Assembly: GCF_014642635.1 (NCBI RefSeq)
Contig: NZ_BMIQ01000012.1
Location: 25,939 to 89,938, forward strand
Reading direction: 5' to 3'
Length of the DNA stretch: 64,000 nucleotides
Source of the DNA: Aureimonas endophytica
GTDB taxonomy: Bacteria > Pseudomonadota > Alphaproteobacteria > Rhizobiales > Rhizobiaceae
Shown: in pieces, positions 49,886-60,350 of the stretch
Layout: each line of letters starts with the position of its first letter
How positions within the stretch are numbered: the stretch's first letter is position 1
The notes under the pieces: generated by a model
The model's input: the letters and a program-made list of their open reading frames with translations, nothing else
What the model was told of the DNA's origin: nothing
The model's database searches: none
Position numbers and translations under genes: made by a program

Positions 49886-50869
49886 ATGGCCTTCGGAACG
49901 AAAGACGTTCGAACCAGGCCCTTAAGCCGCGCGGAGACCAAGGTGACTTCTGTGACGGATCGGGCGCGCGCTTCGGGCGCGCTGTCCGGCGATACGCTCG
50001 GCATCCTCGTGATGCTGTTCGGCATGCTGCTCTTCGCGGCCAACGACACGCTCGGCAAATGGCTGGTTGCCACCTACTCGGTCGGCCAGATCATGTTCCT
50101 GCGCTCCATCGGCGCGCTCGCCGTCATCGCGCCGCTCGCGCTGCGCCGGCCGGCGGGCGAACTCCTGCATGTCGGCCGGCCGGTCGTTCTGGCGTTGCGG
50201 GTGATCCTCGCCACCGGCGAGGCCGCCGCCTTCTACTACGCGACGATCAGCCTGCCGCTGGCCGACGTCATCACCTACTGGTTGGCGGCGCCGATCTATG
50301 TCGCGGCGCTCTCGCCCTTCATGCTCGGCGAGCGTGTCGGCTGGCGCCGCTGGACGGCGATCGCCATCGGCTTCGTCGGCGTCGCGATCGCGCTGCGACC
50401 CTCCTCGGCCGCGCTGACGCCGGCGGCCCTCGTGTCGCTCGCCGGTTCCTTCGTCTTCAGCCTCACCGTCATCTTCGGCCGCCAGCTGCGCGGCACGCCC
50501 GACCTGACGCTCGTCTTCTGGCAGTTCGTCGGCTCGCTCGTCCTCGGCTTCCTGACGCTGCCCTTCGGCTGGGTCGCGCCGAGCGTTCCCGACTTCCTGC
50601 TGCTCTGCCTGCTCGGCATCGTCTCCATGGCGGGCCATGTCTGCGTCACCCGCTCGCTGAAGCTCGGCAAGGCGGCGACCGTCGCGCCGATGCAATATTC
50701 CATGCTCGCCTGGGGCATGGTCTTCGCCTGGCTGGTCTTCGGCGAATGGCCCGACCGCTGGACGCTGGTCGGCGCGGCCGTCATCATCGCCTCCGGCCTG
50801 TTCATCGCCTTCCGCGAGCGCAAGGTCAAAGAAAAGGGGGCGCCGACCACGCTGGTCGACACCCCCTGA
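49886..50869 (+). CDS. DMT-family (EamA) transporter
   Basis: 327 residues with ten predicted membrane helices in two EamA repeats (GILVMLFGMLLFAANDTLGKWL and WRRWTAIAIGFVGVAIALRP; second repeat LVSLAGSFVFSLTVIFGRQL). Probably an exporter of metabolites. The first ~30 residues are hydrophilic, so a GTG at 49943 could be the true start. It is convergent with the aldehyde dehydrogenase gene. Confidence 0.87.
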   Translation: MAFGTKDVRTRPLSRAETKVTSVTDRARASGALSGDTLGILVMLFGMLLFAANDTLGKWLVATYSVGQIMFLRSIGALAVIAPLALRRPAGELLHVGRPVVLALRVILATGEAAAFYYATISLPLADVITYWLAAPIYVAALSPFMLGERVGWRRWTAIAIGFVGVAIALRPSSAALTPAALVSLAGSFVFSLTVIFGRQLRGTPDLTLVFWQFVGSLVLGFLTLPFGWVAPSVPDFLLLCLLGIVSMAGHVCVTRSLKLGKAATVAPMQYSMLAWGMVFAWLVFGEWPDRWTLVGAAVIIASGLFIAFRERKVKEKGAPTTLVDTP

Positions 50870-50890
50870 TCGGGCTCGTCCCGGAAAGGC

Positions 50891-52468
50891 TCAGTCCTGG
50901 CCGAGCTTGCCGTCGATGCGGCGCCAGAGGCCGAGCGGATTGCCGTCCTGAAGCGCCGGGGGCAGGAGCGCGCCCGGCAGGTCCTGGTAGCAGACCGGGC
51001 GCAGGAAGCGCTGGATCGCCAGGCTGCCGACCGAGGTCGAGCGGCCGTCGGAGGTCGAGGGATAGGGGCCGCCATGCACCATGGCATGCGCCACCTCGAC
51101 GCCGGTGCCGAAGCCGTTGACGAGAATGCGGCCGGCGAGGCGCTCCAGCTTCGGCAGGAGCTTGGCGGCGGCGGCGTGATCCTCCGCCTCCATGTGGAGC
51201 GCGACGGTGAGCTGGCCTTCCAGCGCCGCGATCACCTTCGCCACCTCGTCCGCGTCGCGGCAGCGCACGAGAAGCGAGGAGGCGCCGAAGACCTCGTCCT
51301 GCAGATCGTGATGGGCGAGGAAGTTCTCGGCGCTCGTCGCGAAGAACGCCGCCTGGCCCCGCAATTCGCCGCCCTCGGTGCCCTGGCCGACGAGCTCCAC
51401 CGCCGCATGGCCGCGCAGCTTGCCCGTGCCCTCGCAATAGGCCCGGTGGATGCCGGGCGTCAGCATGACGGCGGCCGGGGCGGCGGCGATCGCTTCCGTC
51501 GCGCCGCGCACGAAGGCGTCGAGACCCTCGCCCTCGATGGCGATGATCAGGCCCGGATTGGTGCAAAACTGGCCGGCGCCGAGCGTCAGCGAGGCGATGA
51601 AGCCCTTGCCGATCGCCTCGCCCCGCGCCTTCAGCGCGCCGGGAAACAGGAGGACCGGATTGATCGAGCTCATCTCGGCATAGACCGGGATCGGCATCGG
51701 ACGGGCGGCGGCGATCTTCATCAGCGCCGTGCCGCCGGCGCGCGAGCCGGTGAAGCCGACGGCCCGGATGCGCGGATCGGCGACGAGACCCTGGCCGATC
51801 TCGCGGCCAGAATCGTAGAGGAGCGAGAAGGTGCCCTCCGGGAGCCCACGATCCTTCACCGCCTTCTGGACGGCGCGGCCGACGAGTTCGGACGTGCCGG
51901 GATGGGCCGAATGGGCCTTGACGATCACCGGGCAGCCGGCGGCCAGCGCCGAGGCCGTGTCGCCGCCGGCGACGGAGAAGGCGAGCGGGAAGTTCGAGGC
52001 GCCGAAGACGGCGACCGGGCCGAGCGGCACGTTGTTGAGGCGCAGGTCCGGCCGGGGCAGGGGCTTGCGCTCCGGCAGCGCCGGATCGATGCGCGCGTCG
52101 AGGAAGCCGCCGTCGCGCAGCACGCCGGCGAAGAGCCGCAGCTGGCCCATGGTGCGGGCGCGCTCGCCTTCGAGGCGCGGCCGGGGCAGGCCGCTTTCGG
52201 CCATGCAGCGCTCGATCAGCTCCTCGCCGATCGCCTGGATATTGTCGGCGATGGCTTCGAGGAACAGGGCGCGCTCTTCCGGCGGCAGGGCGCGATAGGG
52301 CTCGAAGGCGGCCTCGGCGAGGGCGCAGGCGCGTTCGAGATCGGCCTTGGTGGCGCCGCCGAAGCCGGGCGTCAGCTTCGAGCCGCTCGCGGCGTCGATG
52401 CCGAAAATCTCGCCGTTTGCGCCCTTCACGGCCTCCGCGCCGATGAATTGCTGTCCGAGAATGGTCAT
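50891..52468 (-). CDS. 2,5-dioxopentanoate (alpha-ketoglutarate semialdehyde) dehydrogenase
   Basis: 525 residues from the ATG at 52468 (GGAGA upstream). Aldehyde dehydrogenase motifs: [48 protein letters not shown] with the general-base glutamate and [10 protein letters not shown] with the catalytic cysteine. The sequence style (FGASNFP, long C-terminus [12 protein letters not shown]) is that of KGSA dehydrogenases. It gives 2-oxoglutarate, the end of the oxidative pentose and glucarate routes. The dehydratase gene 88 bp upstream makes its substrate. Confidence 0.9.
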   Translation of the reverse strand: MTILGQQFIGAEAVKGANGEIFGIDAASGSKLTPGFGGATKADLERACALAEAAFEPYRALPPEERALFLEAIADNIQAIGEELIERCMAESGLPRPRLEGERARTMGQLRLFAGVLRDGGFLDARIDPALPERKPLPRPDLRLNNVPLGPVAVFGASNFPLAFSVAGGDTASALAAGCPVIVKAHSAHPGTSELVGRAVQKAVKDRGLPEGTFSLLYDSGREIGQGLVADPRIRAVGFTGSRAGGTALMKIAAARPMPIPVYAEMSSINPVLLFPGALKARGEAIGKGFIASLTLGAGQFCTNPGLIIAIEGEGLDAFVRGATEAIAAAPAAVMLTPGIHRAYCEGTGKLRGHAAVELVGQGTEGGELRGQAAFFATSAENFLAHHDLQDEVFGASSLLVRCRDADEVAKVIAALEGQLTVALHMEAEDHAAAAKLLPKLERLAGRILVNGFGTGVEVAHAMVHGGPYPSTSDGRSTSVGSLAIQRFLRPVCYQDLPGALLPPALQDGNPLGLWRRIDGKLGQD

Positions 52469-52556
52469 GGAAGTCTCCCGTCGATCGATCGAGGCCCCGG
52501 TCTTCAGCTCCGGGGCCGGCCGGCCGTCCGCATATGGGAAGCGGCCGGCGGTTTGT

Positions 52557-53480
52557 TTACTTGCCCCAGCTGAGCGCCAGCGGCTCCAGCGGGCGGGCGA
52601 GTTCGAGGAGCCCCGCCTTCGTCGCCGGATGGATCTGCTCCAGCGGATGGCGGACATGGTCGGAGCGGATGACGCCGCCTTCCATCATCACCGTCTTGGC
52701 GGCGCGCAGCCCGCATTGGCGGTTCTCGTAGTTCACGAGCGGCAGGACGCGGGCATAGGCCTCCGCCGCGCCCGCCCGGTCGCCGGCGCGATGCCGGTCG
52801 AAGACCGGGCGCAGGAGGTCCGGCAGCAGCGCGCTCGACATCGTGCCCGTCGCGCCGGCATCGAGATCGGCCATCATGGTGATCGCCTCCTCGCCGTCGA
52901 AGGGGCCGACGATCGCCTCGCCGCCCGCCGCGATCAGGGCGCGGAGCTTGGCCGCCGACTGGGCCACCTCGATCTTGAAGTAGCGCACCAGCGGCACCTC
53001 GCGGGCGAGCCGCGCGAGGAAGGGCACGCCGAGCGCGACGCCAGAAAGCGGCGCGTCCTGCACCATGATCGGAATGCCGGCCGCCTCGGCCACCGCCTGG
53101 AAATGCTCGACCATGCCGGTCTCGTCGGCCTTGAGGCCGGTGCCGTGATAGGGCGGCATCAGCATCAGGAGCGCCGCGCCGAGCTCCGCCGCCTCCTTGC
53201 CGCGCGCGGCGGCGATGCGGGTGGAGAAATGCGAGCAGGTGACCATCACCGGCACGCGGCCCGCGACATGCTCCAGCGACAGGCGGGTGAGCGTCCGGCG
53301 CTCCTCGTCGGTCAGGAGGAACTGTTCGGAATAGTTGGCGAGGACGCAGATGCCATCGACGCCCTGGTCGATCATGCAGTCGAGGACGCGCTTCATGCCC
53401 TCCAGATCGAGATCGCCAGTCTCGGTGAACGGCGTGGGCGCGACCGGAAAGAGGCCGGAAAAGGGCTCTTGGAAAGGCAT
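52557..53480 (-). CDS. DapA-family 2-keto-3-deoxy-sugar acid dehydratase, probably L-2-keto-3-deoxyarabonate dehydratase
   Basis: 307 residues with a DHDPS barrel. Schiff-base lysine K169 in VRYFKIE; in place of the usual GTTGE loop it has ANYSEQF at 48-54, the form found in L-KDA dehydratases rather than in DapA or the 5-keto-4-deoxyglucarate enzyme. The reaction gives alpha-ketoglutarate semialdehyde, which the next gene oxidises. A glucarate-type dehydratase is the main alternative. The upstream enzymes of the pathway are not in the window. Confidence 0.82.
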   Translation of the reverse strand: MPFQEPFSGLFPVAPTPFTETGDLDLEGMKRVLDCMIDQGVDGICVLANYSEQFLLTDEERRTLTRLSLEHVAGRVPVMVTCSHFSTRIAAARGKEAAELGAALLMLMPPYHGTGLKADETGMVEHFQAVAEAAGIPIMVQDAPLSGVALGVPFLARLAREVPLVRYFKIEVAQSAAKLRALIAAGGEAIVGPFDGEEAITMMADLDAGATGTMSSALLPDLLRPVFDRHRAGDRAGAAEAYARVLPLVNYENRQCGLRAAKTVMMEGGVIRSDHVRHPLEQIHPATKAGLLELARPLEPLALSWGK

Positions 53481-53768
53481 CGGCGGCTCGCTTTCGAACA
53501 GGAATCTGACAATCGTTGCGCAGCCTTACAGGAACTCGCCGGCCGGGGGAACGGAACTCCCGGCATTCGGGGCGCAAAAGTATGCTTTTTCCCGTGCCGC
53601 GCTTTTCTCGGCCCGGCCTCCCTTTTCTCACCTTGATTATAGGCGATCTTCTAGTGACGGAGGCGGCGCTTAGACCTATGGTTGAGAGCGACCGACGGAC
53701 GGAAACGTCATCATGGCGACGCGCGGGGGCGCGGACGCGAGGCCGGCGACGAGAGGGGTGACGACGGA

Positions 53769-55808
53769 ATGCGCATGCCGCAGATCAAAGCCGGCTCCGG
53801 CCGCATGCTGCTGCTGCGCGGTATCGCGCTCACCCATGATGTCGTGGTCGGCGCGCTGGCCATGCTCCTGTCGCTCGGCCTGCGCCTCGGCGACGAGCGG
53901 TTCTGGCTGGGCATCGACGGCTATCTCGTCACCAGTCTCGCCTTCGGTCTCCTCGTCGGCGCCATCGGCTTCACGGTCGGGCTCAATCGCGGCATCTGGC
54001 GCTATGCCTCGCTGCCCGAACTGATCTCGGTGATGAAGACCGCCACCGTCTCGGTGCTGCTCTTCGTCTTTATGCATTTCCTCGTGGTGCGCCTCGACAA
54101 TCCGATGATCCCGCGCTCGACGCCGGTGATCACCTGGGCGCTGCTCGTCGTCATGCTGGCGGCGCCGCGCGCGGCCTATCGCTCCTATCGCAACCATCGC
54201 GACACGGTGCGGCTCGGCCGCGCCGCGCGCCAGTCGGCCAAGCGCGTGATCCTCGTCGGCGCCAGCGACAATGCCGACATCTTCCTGCGCATGGTGAGCG
54301 AGCAGATCGGCTCGAACTACGAGGTGCTCGCCATCCTGGACGAGCGCGGCCGGCGCGTCGGCCGCTGGATCCGCGGCGTGCCGATCGTCGGCACGCTCGA
54401 CCGGCTGCCGGAGATCGTCCGGCGCTTCGAGGAGGAGGGGCAGCGGCCGGACGCCCTGATCCTCACCCGCTCGCGCGAGGATTTCGAACGCCACGCCTCG
54501 ATCGACGAGCTGATCGAGCTCGCCAGCGTCGAGGGCCTGCCGCTGCTGCGTCTTGCCGACATGCTGGACATGCGCGACGTCGCCGCGCCGCCGGAGATCC
54601 GGCCGATCCGCCTGGAGGACCTGCTGCAGCGCCGACCGCTGCGGCTCGCCAACCGCGACGTTTCCGAACTCATCGCCGGGCGCACGGTGCTGATCACCGG
54701 CGGCGGCGGCTCGATCGGCTCGGAACTAGGCCGCCAGATCGCGGCGCTGAAGCCGGCGCGGCTGGTGATCGTCGATGCCAGCGAGTTCGTGCTCTTCGAG
54801 GCGGAAAGCGCCCTGAAGCGCCTCGCGCCGCAACTCGAGGTGCGCGCCCTCATCGGCAATGTGCGCGAGGCGGCGACGGTGGACCGCATCTTCGCCCGCG
54901 AGCGCCCGCATGTCGTCTTCCACGCGGCGGCGCTGAAGCATGTGCCGATCGTCGAGGCGCAGCCGCTGGAGGGCATGTTCACCAATGCCATCGGCACGCG
55001 CAACGTCGTGCGCGCCGCCGTCCGCGCCAGGGTCGGCGCCATGGTGATGGTCTCCACCGACAAGGCGGTGAATCCGACCAACGTGATGGGCGCGACGAAG
55101 CGCCTCGCCGAGATGGTCTGCCAGGCCGAGGACATCGCCGCCGGCACGGAGGGCACGCGCTTCGTCACCGTGCGCTTCGGCAATGTCCTCGGCTCGGCCG
55201 GCTCGGTCGTGCCGACCTTCGAGAAGCAGCTGGAAGCCGGCGGGCCGCTGACCGTCACCCATCCCGAGATCGAACGCTATTTCATGACCATCAAGGAAGC
55301 CTGCTTCCTGGTGCTCGAAGCGGCGGCGCACGGGCTGGCGCATCGGGCGGAGCGGGGGCGCATCTTCGTTCTCGACATGGGGCGGCCGGTGAAGATCGTC
55401 GAACTGGCGCGCGACGTGATCCGCCTGTCGGGCCTGCGGCCGGACTCCGACGTGAAGATCGTCTTCACGGGCCTCCGGCCCGGCGAGAAGCTGACCGAGG
55501 AACTGTTCGATCCGGCCGAGACGTTGTCGCATACGGCGGTGGAAGGCCTCCTGACCGCCTTTCCGCGCGCCATCGAGGCGCCGCTCGTCGCGCGCATCCT
55601 CGACGAGATGCAGCGCCATATCGAGGCGGACGACGCCGCCTCGGCGCTCCGCCTCCTGTCCGGCACGGTGCCGGAATTCCGCCCCGGCCGCGAGGCGCTG
55701 GCGCTGATGGGCCCCGCCGCGCCGGTCCCCGGCCTCGAGCCGCGCGACGGCGGCACGATCCTGTCCCTCCCGGGCCTCAAGCGCGGCGAAGCGCCGGAAC
55801 AGCCCTGA
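53769..55808 (+). CDS. Membrane-bound sugar-nucleotide 4,6-dehydratase (CapD/WbpM type)
   Basis: 679 residues. Four N-terminal membrane helices (about residues 17-135), a CoA-binding-like Rossmann domain (VILVGASDNADIFLRMVSEQIG), then the short-chain reductase domain with TGGGGSIGSELGRQIAALKP, STDKAVNPTNVMGATKRLAE and FGNVLGSAGSVVPTF. Such proteins dehydrate or epimerise UDP-GlcNAc-type sugars on the inner face of the membrane for surface polysaccharides. It lacks the YxxxK of simple reductases and has MGATK, as WbpM does. No glycosyltransferases are next to it. Confidence 0.9.
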   Translation: MRMPQIKAGSGRMLLLRGIALTHDVVVGALAMLLSLGLRLGDERFWLGIDGYLVTSLAFGLLVGAIGFTVGLNRGIWRYASLPELISVMKTATVSVLLFVFMHFLVVRLDNPMIPRSTPVITWALLVVMLAAPRAAYRSYRNHRDTVRLGRAARQSAKRVILVGASDNADIFLRMVSEQIGSNYEVLAILDERGRRVGRWIRGVPIVGTLDRLPEIVRRFEEEGQRPDALILTRSREDFERHASIDELIELASVEGLPLLRLADMLDMRDVAAPPEIRPIRLEDLLQRRPLRLANRDVSELIAGRTVLITGGGGSIGSELGRQIAALKPARLVIVDASEFVLFEAESALKRLAPQLEVRALIGNVREAATVDRIFARERPHVVFHAAALKHVPIVEAQPLEGMFTNAIGTRNVVRAAVRARVGAMVMVSTDKAVNPTNVMGATKRLAEMVCQAEDIAAGTEGTRFVTVRFGNVLGSAGSVVPTFEKQLEAGGPLTVTHPEIERYFMTIKEACFLVLEAAAHGLAHRAERGRIFVLDMGRPVKIVELARDVIRLSGLRPDSDVKIVFTGLRPGEKLTEELFDPAETLSHTAVEGLLTAFPRAIEAPLVARILDEMQRHIEADDAASALRLLSGTVPEFRPGREALALMGPAAPVPGLEPRDGGTILSLPGLKRGEAPEQP

Positions 55809-55959
55809 ACAAAGCCCGAGAGGCAGCGGCGGCGGCCACGAGCGCCATCGGTTCTGGTCAGCGCCAAGGACATGCCCTGATTTCGTTGCCGACCAGAATG
55901 CGTCGCCGACCGATCGTTGTGGGATCGCTCCGGCTCGGCCAGGGCGCGACGTCCCGAGT

Positions 55960-56000
55960 TTGACCGGCTGCTCATAGAAGACTACGTTGTATTACAACGT
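55960..56000 (+). promoter_or_regulatory. Promoter and operator of the toxin-antitoxin pair
   Basis: TTGACC (55960-55965), 17 bp and TACGTT (55983-55988) make a fair sigma-70 promoter. An 8-bp palindrome ACGTTGTA-T-TACAACGT (55984-56000) overlaps the -10 region, the expected place for antitoxin autorepression. Confidence 0.6.
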
Positions 56001-56013
56001 GGAGCTTTTTTTG

Positions 56014-56274
56014 ATGAGCAAGCGCGAGCTTTCCGACCCGATCACGTTGCGCATCCCCCTCGATGTGCTCGAAGCGGTCGAGACCATCGCAGAAACGAGC
56101 GAACGCAGCCGCAGCTGGGTGATCGTCCGCGCGTTGCGGCTGTATCTCGCCGGGGAGGGGGAGGAGATCCTCGCCGTGCGACGCGGCCGCGAGCAGATCG
56201 CTGCCGGCGAGGTCCACGAGATGGACGACGTGTTGCGTGAGTTGGAGGTGATCGTGGCCGGCAAGGCGGCCTGA
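56014..56274 (+). CDS. ParD-like ribbon-helix-helix antitoxin
   Basis: 86 residues from the ATG at 56014 (GGAG nine bases before); the longer frame from 55987 runs through the operator. Residues LSDPITLRIPLDVLEAVETIAETSERSRSWVIVRALRLYL form a ribbon-helix-helix DNA-binding fold, followed by a C-terminal tail (EEILAVRRGREQIAAGEVHEMDDVLRELE) of the kind that blocks a ParE toxin. It should repress the palindrome just upstream. Its stop overlaps the toxin start (TGATG). Confidence 0.9.
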   Translation: MSKRELSDPITLRIPLDVLEAVETIAETSERSRSWVIVRALRLYLAGEGEEILAVRRGREQIAAGEVHEMDDVLRELEVIVAGKAA

Positions 56275-56609
56275 TGCGCGTCCGTCTCTCCGAGGATGCT
56301 CGGAGATTTCTGCGTGCCGAGGCCGAGTATCTGCGCCGCCGCAATCCGTCCGCGGCGCACCGTTTTCTCGAAAGCATCCGGCTGGCGAGAACAAATCTTG
56401 CCGAGTTCCCGCTGATCGGCGCAACGGCTTGCGACAGTCTCGTGCCCGGGAGCCGGCGTCTCGTCGTCGGACCCTACGTCCTGACTTACGACGTCCGCGC
56501 CGAAACCGTCGAGGTCGCGGCCATTCGCCACGGCCGGATGCAGGATCCTGGTCCGAAAGTCGAAGACGACTTCGATTACGAAGCGGAAGCGTCGATGTCC
56601 CGGCCATAG
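56274..56609 (+). CDS. ParE/RelE-superfamily toxin
   Basis: 111 residues. RVRLSEDARRFLRAEAEYLRRRNPSAAHRFLESI, FPLIG and RRLVVGPYVLTYDV...VAAIRHGRMQDP are the usual ParE pattern. Whether it targets gyrase or the ribosome cannot be told. Translational coupling to the antitoxin keeps the pair in balance. The C-terminal tail (PKVEDDFDYEAEASMSRP) is longer than in most relatives. Confidence 0.9.
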   Translation: MRVRLSEDARRFLRAEAEYLRRRNPSAAHRFLESIRLARTNLAEFPLIGATACDSLVPGSRRLVVGPYVLTYDVRAETVEVAAIRHGRMQDPGPKVEDDFDYEAEASMSRP

Positions 56610-56682
56610 TCGTAGCCGAGGGATCTGGGCCTTCTTCCGCGACGCGCCGCCGCCTTGGTCGGCCTGTCCCGAAGGGCGCGGT

Positions 56683-57690
56683 TCAGAGCCGGTAGAATTC
56701 GCGGAACCAGGCGACGAAGCGGGGAATGCCCTCGGCGACGGTGGTGGTCGCCCGCCAGCCGGTGTCGCGCGTCAGCGGCTCGGTCTCGGCGAAGGTCGCC
56801 GGCACGTCGCCGGGCTGCATCGAGCGCATGATCATCTCGGCCTTGCGGCCCGTCGCCGCCTCGATCGCGCCGATGAAGTCGAGAAGCGGCGTCGGCTGGC
56901 TGCCGCCGATATTGTAGAGCCGCCAGGGGGCGTCGGAACTCGCCATGGCCGGCGCCGCGCCGCGCCATTCGGGATCGGGCGCCGCCGGCCGGTCGAGCGC
57001 GGCGAGGATGCCGGTCGCGATGTCGTCCACATAGGTGAAGTCGCGGGCATGCCGGCCGTGATTGAACACCTCGATCGGCTCGCCCGCCAGGATCTTCCGG
57101 GTGAACAGGAAGGGCGCCATGTCCGGCCGGCCCCAGGGGCCGTAGACGGTGAAGAAGCGCAGCCCCGTGACGGGCAGGCGGTAGAGATGGGCGTAGGAAT
57201 GGGCCATCGCCTCGTTGGCGAGCTTCGTCGCGGCATAGAGGCTGAGCGGATGGTTCGTCGCCTGCGCCGTCGAGAAGGGCATCGCCGTGTTGCCGCCATA
57301 GACGGAGGAGGAGGAGGCATAGACGAGATGCTCCGCCCCGCCATGGCGGCAGCCTTCGAGGACGTTCAGGAAACCGGTGAGATTGGTGTCGGCATAGGCA
57401 TGGGGATGGGTCTGGCCGTAGCGCACCCCGGCCTGCGCGGCGAGATGGACGACGCGATCGAAGCGCTCGGCGGCGAAGAGCGCCGCCATGCCGTCCCGGT
57501 CGACGATGTCGCCCTCGACGATGCGGATGTTCGGGAAGCCGGCGAAGCGGCCGAGGCGCGCGCGCTTCAGGCCGGGATCGTAATAGGCGTTCAGATTGTC
57601 GAGCCCGACCACCTCGTCGCCGCGCGCGGCGAGGCGCAGCGCCGTCTCGCAGCCGATGAAGCCGGCCGCTCCGGTGACGAGGATCTTCAC
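56683..57690 (-). CDS. NAD-dependent epimerase, probably UDP-glucuronate 4-epimerase type
   Basis: 335 residues starting at a GTG whose GTGA overlaps the hisA stop. [41 protein letters not shown] is the classic opening; YASSSSVYG and the YxxxK (YAATKLANE) form the active site, and [22 protein letters not shown] plus NIGGSQP fit UDP-glucuronate epimerases of capsule and exopolysaccharide synthesis. It is coupled to the histidine genes, in the position where hisF normally stands in relatives. Confidence 0.9.
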   Translation of the reverse strand: MKILVTGAAGFIGCETALRLAARGDEVVGLDNLNAYYDPGLKRARLGRFAGFPNIRIVEGDIVDRDGMAALFAAERFDRVVHLAAQAGVRYGQTHPHAYADTNLTGFLNVLEGCRHGGAEHLVYASSSSVYGGNTAMPFSTAQATNHPLSLYAATKLANEAMAHSYAHLYRLPVTGLRFFTVYGPWGRPDMAPFLFTRKILAGEPIEVFNHGRHARDFTYVDDIATGILAALDRPAAPDPEWRGAAPAMASSDAPWRLYNIGGSQPTPLLDFIGAIEAATGRKAEMIMRSMQPGDVPATFAETEPLTRDTGWRATTTVAEGIPRFVAWFREFYRL

Positions 57691-58424
57691 GCCGCCCCCA
57701 GGAGCCGCAGCGCGGCGGCGGGGTCGACGCGGCCGTCGTAGAGCGCGCGGCCGGAGATCGCGCCTTCGAGGATCGCGGCGTCCGGCGCGGCGAGGCGCTC
57801 GATATCGGCGAGGGAGGCGAGGCCGCCGGAGGCGATGACCGGGATCGGCACGGCCTTCGCCAGCGCGATCGTCGCGTCCCAGTTGACGCCGGCGAGGATG
57901 CCGTCGCGATCGATGTCGGTATAGATGATCGCCGCGACGCCGGCATCGGCGAAGCGCAGCGCGAGGTCCGTGGCGGTGAGATCCGAACTTTCCGCCCAGC
58001 CTTCCACCGCGACGCGGCCGCCACGCGCGTCGATGCCGACGGCGACGCGGCCCGGAAAGCGCTTGGCCGCCGCGCGCACCAGATCCGGGTCGCGCACCGC
58101 GACCGTGCCGAGAATGACGCGGGCGAGGCCGAGGTCCAGCCAGCGCTCGACATCGGCCATGGTGCGGATGCCGCCGCCGAGCTGCACGCGCATCGCCCCG
58201 CCGACCGCCTTCAGGATCGCCTCCACCGCCGCCCCGTTCACCGCCGCGCCGGCGAAGGCGCCGTCGAGATCGACGACATGGAGATGGCGGAAGCCGGCGG
58301 CCTGGAAGGCGGCGGCCTGGGCCGCCGGATCTTCGTTGTAGACGGTCGCCTGCGCCATGTCGCCGAGCTTCAGGCGCACGCATTCGCCGCCCTTCAGATC
58401 GATCGCCGGAAAGAGAACGGGCAT
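57687..58424 (-). CDS. hisA: Phosphoribosylformimino-5-aminoimidazole carboxamide ribotide isomerase
   Basis: 245 residues. Barrel start [20 protein letters not shown] with the catalytic aspartate, [12 protein letters not shown] with the second aspartate and [20 protein letters not shown] for phosphate binding. Fourth step of histidine synthesis in the cytosol. TGATG overlap with hisH upstream and GTGA overlap with the epimerase downstream show tight coupling. Confidence 0.97.
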   Translation of the reverse strand: MPVLFPAIDLKGGECVRLKLGDMAQATVYNEDPAAQAAAFQAAGFRHLHVVDLDGAFAGAAVNGAAVEAILKAVGGAMRVQLGGGIRTMADVERWLDLGLARVILGTVAVRDPDLVRAAAKRFPGRVAVGIDARGGRVAVEGWAESSDLTATDLALRFADAGVAAIIYTDIDRDGILAGVNWDATIALAKAVPIPVIASGGLASLADIERLAAPDAAILEGAISGRALYDGRVDPAAALRLLGAA

Positions 58425-59080
58425 CAGGGTTTCCAGGTGAGGAAGTTGGTGAGGAGGGCGAGGCCGAGGCGCTGGCTCTTCTCGGGATGGAACTGGGTGC
58501 CCGCCTTGTTGCCGGCGGCGACCATGGCGGTGATCGGCCCGCCATAGTCGGCGCTGGCGAGGACGTCGTCCGGGTTGCGGGCCGCCAGATGGAAGGAATG
58601 GACGAAATAGGCGTGCAGGCCGTCCTCGCCCGTCGGAATGCCGGCGAGCAGCGCATGGGGGCGCCGGACGGCGATCGTGTTCCAGCCGATCTGCGGGATC
58701 TTGAGCGCGGGATCGGCGGGCACCATCGGCTCCACATCCCCCGCGATCCAGCCGAGCCCTTCGGTGATCGTCTTTTCCAGCCCGCGCGAGCTCATCAGCT
58801 GCATGCCGACGCAGATGCCGAGAAAGGGCCGGCCCTTCTCTTCCACCGCCTCGCGCAGCGCCGCCGTCATGCCGGGAACGGCGTCGAGCCCGGCGCGACA
58901 ATCGGCATAGGCGCCGACGCCGGGCAGGACGACGCGGTCGGCCGCTGCCACGGCCTCCGGCGCGTCGGTGAGAAGGATGCGCGTCGCGAGCCCCGCCTCC
59001 CGCGCGGCGCGCTCGAAGGCCTTCGTCGCCGAGCGCAGATTGCCCGAGCCGTAGTCGATGATCGCGAGCGTCTCAGCCAT
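58424..59080 (-). CDS. hisH: Imidazole glycerol phosphate synthase, glutaminase subunit
   Basis: 218 residues. Class I amidotransferase triad: cysteine in GICVGMQLM, histidine and glutamate in [12 protein letters not shown]-terminal [21 protein letters not shown] is the family start. It releases ammonia for HisF. hisF itself is not in the window. It overlaps the DUF2628 gene by 8 bp. Confidence 0.97.
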   Translation of the reverse strand: MAETLAIIDYGSGNLRSATKAFERAAREAGLATRILLTDAPEAVAAADRVVLPGVGAYADCRAGLDAVPGMTAALREAVEEKGRPFLGICVGMQLMSSRGLEKTITEGLGWIAGDVEPMVPADPALKIPQIGWNTIAVRRPHALLAGIPTGEDGLHAYFVHSFHLAARNPDDVLASADYGGPITAMVAAGNKAGTQFHPEKSQRLGLALLTNFLTWKP

Positions 59081-59588
59081 GGTCGCGGCTCCCGGTGCGG
59101 CTGAACCAGCCGCCGCGCCGGCGCGGCGCGGCGCGCGGCGCCCTGTCGGCGAAGCCCCAAGGATAGGCGGCCTCGCCGGGCTCCGCGCCGTGCGGCTTGC
59201 GGCCGGCCCGGCCGGCGACGGCGTGATAATAGTAGACGGCCGCCTCTTCGGCATTGGCCGCCTCGAAGGCCCCCGTCTCGACATAGCGCTTGCGGCGCAG
59301 GCGCCAGCCGCGCAGGCGCGGGCCCTCCAGCGCGACGAGAAGGCCGAGAAGCGCCAGAAGCGCCGCGGCGAGCGGCGTCGCCCCCTGGCGCGCCAGCCAG
59401 CCGAGGCCGCCGGAGGCCAGGAAGACGACGAGCCCCGAGACGAAGAGGCCGTAGCGCAGGAGCCAGATCCAGGGAAACAGGAAGGCCCAGACGGAAAAGG
59501 CGTCGCGCACGAAGACGGCGTTCTCGCTCGGTGTTCCCGGTGCCTCGCCCTGGCCGGGCGGCGGCTCGAACACGATATAGCGGGTCAC
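59073..59588 (-). CDS. DUF2628 membrane protein
   Basis: 171 residues from a GTG that overlaps the hisB stop (GTGA). [24 protein letters not shown] followed by two hydrophobic segments ([36 protein letters not shown]) is the DUF2628 pattern; the C-terminus is basic and tryptophan-containing. The position inside the his operon is conserved in Rhizobiales. Function unknown. Confidence 0.85.
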   Translation of the reverse strand: MTRYIVFEPPPGQGEAPGTPSENAVFVRDAFSVWAFLFPWIWLLRYGLFVSGLVVFLASGGLGWLARQGATPLAAALLALLGLLVALEGPRLRGWRLRRKRYVETGAFEAANAEEAAVYYYHAVAGRAGRKPHGAEPGEAAYPWGFADRAPRAAPRRRGGWFSRTGSRDHG

Positions 59589-60193
59589 GCGAGAAGGCCC
59601 TTGGTCGAGGGCACGAGATCGGCCTGGCGCGGATCGATCGCCACCGCGTCGCCGAGGACGCGCGCCACCGCCTTGAAGCAGGTCTCGGCGATGTGATGGG
59701 CGTTGGCGCCGTAGAGATTGTCGATATGCAGCGTCACGCCGGCATTCTGCGCCAGCGCCTGGAAGAATTCGCGCACCAGCTCGGTGTCGAAGGTGCCGAT
59801 CTTGTGGCGTGGGAACTCGGCGCGGAAGACGAGGAAGGGCCGGCCCGAGACGTCGATCGCGGCGCGGGTCAGGCATTCGTCCATCGCGAGGTCGAGCGAG
59901 GCATAGCGGCGGATGCCGCGCCGGTCGCCGAGCGCGGCGCGGATCGCCTGGCCGAGCGCGATGCCGGTATCCTCCACCGTATGGTGGTCGTCGATATGCA
60001 GGTCGCCGTCGGTCTCCACCACCATGTCGATCAGCGAATGGCGCGCGAGCTGGTCCAGCATGTGATCGAAGAAGCCGACACCGGTGCGCACGGTCGCCCG
60101 GCCCGTGCCGTCGAGATCGACGCGCACCTTGACCCTGGTCTCCTTCGTAGCCCGTTCGACCGTCGCGTCCCGTCGTCCCGCCGTCTCGCCCAT
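59585..60193 (-). CDS. hisB: Imidazoleglycerol-phosphate dehydratase
   Basis: 202 residues from the ATG at 60193 (AAGGG upstream); a GTG at 60208 is the alternative. Metal-binding histidine motifs [25 protein letters not shown] and [13 protein letters not shown] are intact. Sixth step of histidine synthesis; the single-function form without the HisN phosphatase domain. First gene of the minus-strand run and divergent from hslV. Confidence 0.97.
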   Translation of the reverse strand: MGETAGRRDATVERATKETRVKVRVDLDGTGRATVRTGVGFFDHMLDQLARHSLIDMVVETDGDLHIDDHHTVEDTGIALGQAIRAALGDRRGIRRYASLDLAMDECLTRAAIDVSGRPFLVFRAEFPRHKIGTFDTELVREFFQALAQNAGVTLHIDNLYGANAHHIAETCFKAVARVLGDAVAIDPRQADLVPSTKGLLA

Positions 60194-60350
60194 CGCTCGA
60201 CCCTTCACGCCGCCCCGTGCGGCGCGATCCGATTAGAACATCGGGGGGCTTGAGGGAACACCGCTTCTTGGCGCGCGCGAATCGGGCGCTTACATGGGGC
60301 CCGGAGCGTCGCCCCGCCGGGCGGCGCCGGTTTCCAGGACTGTCTTTCCC

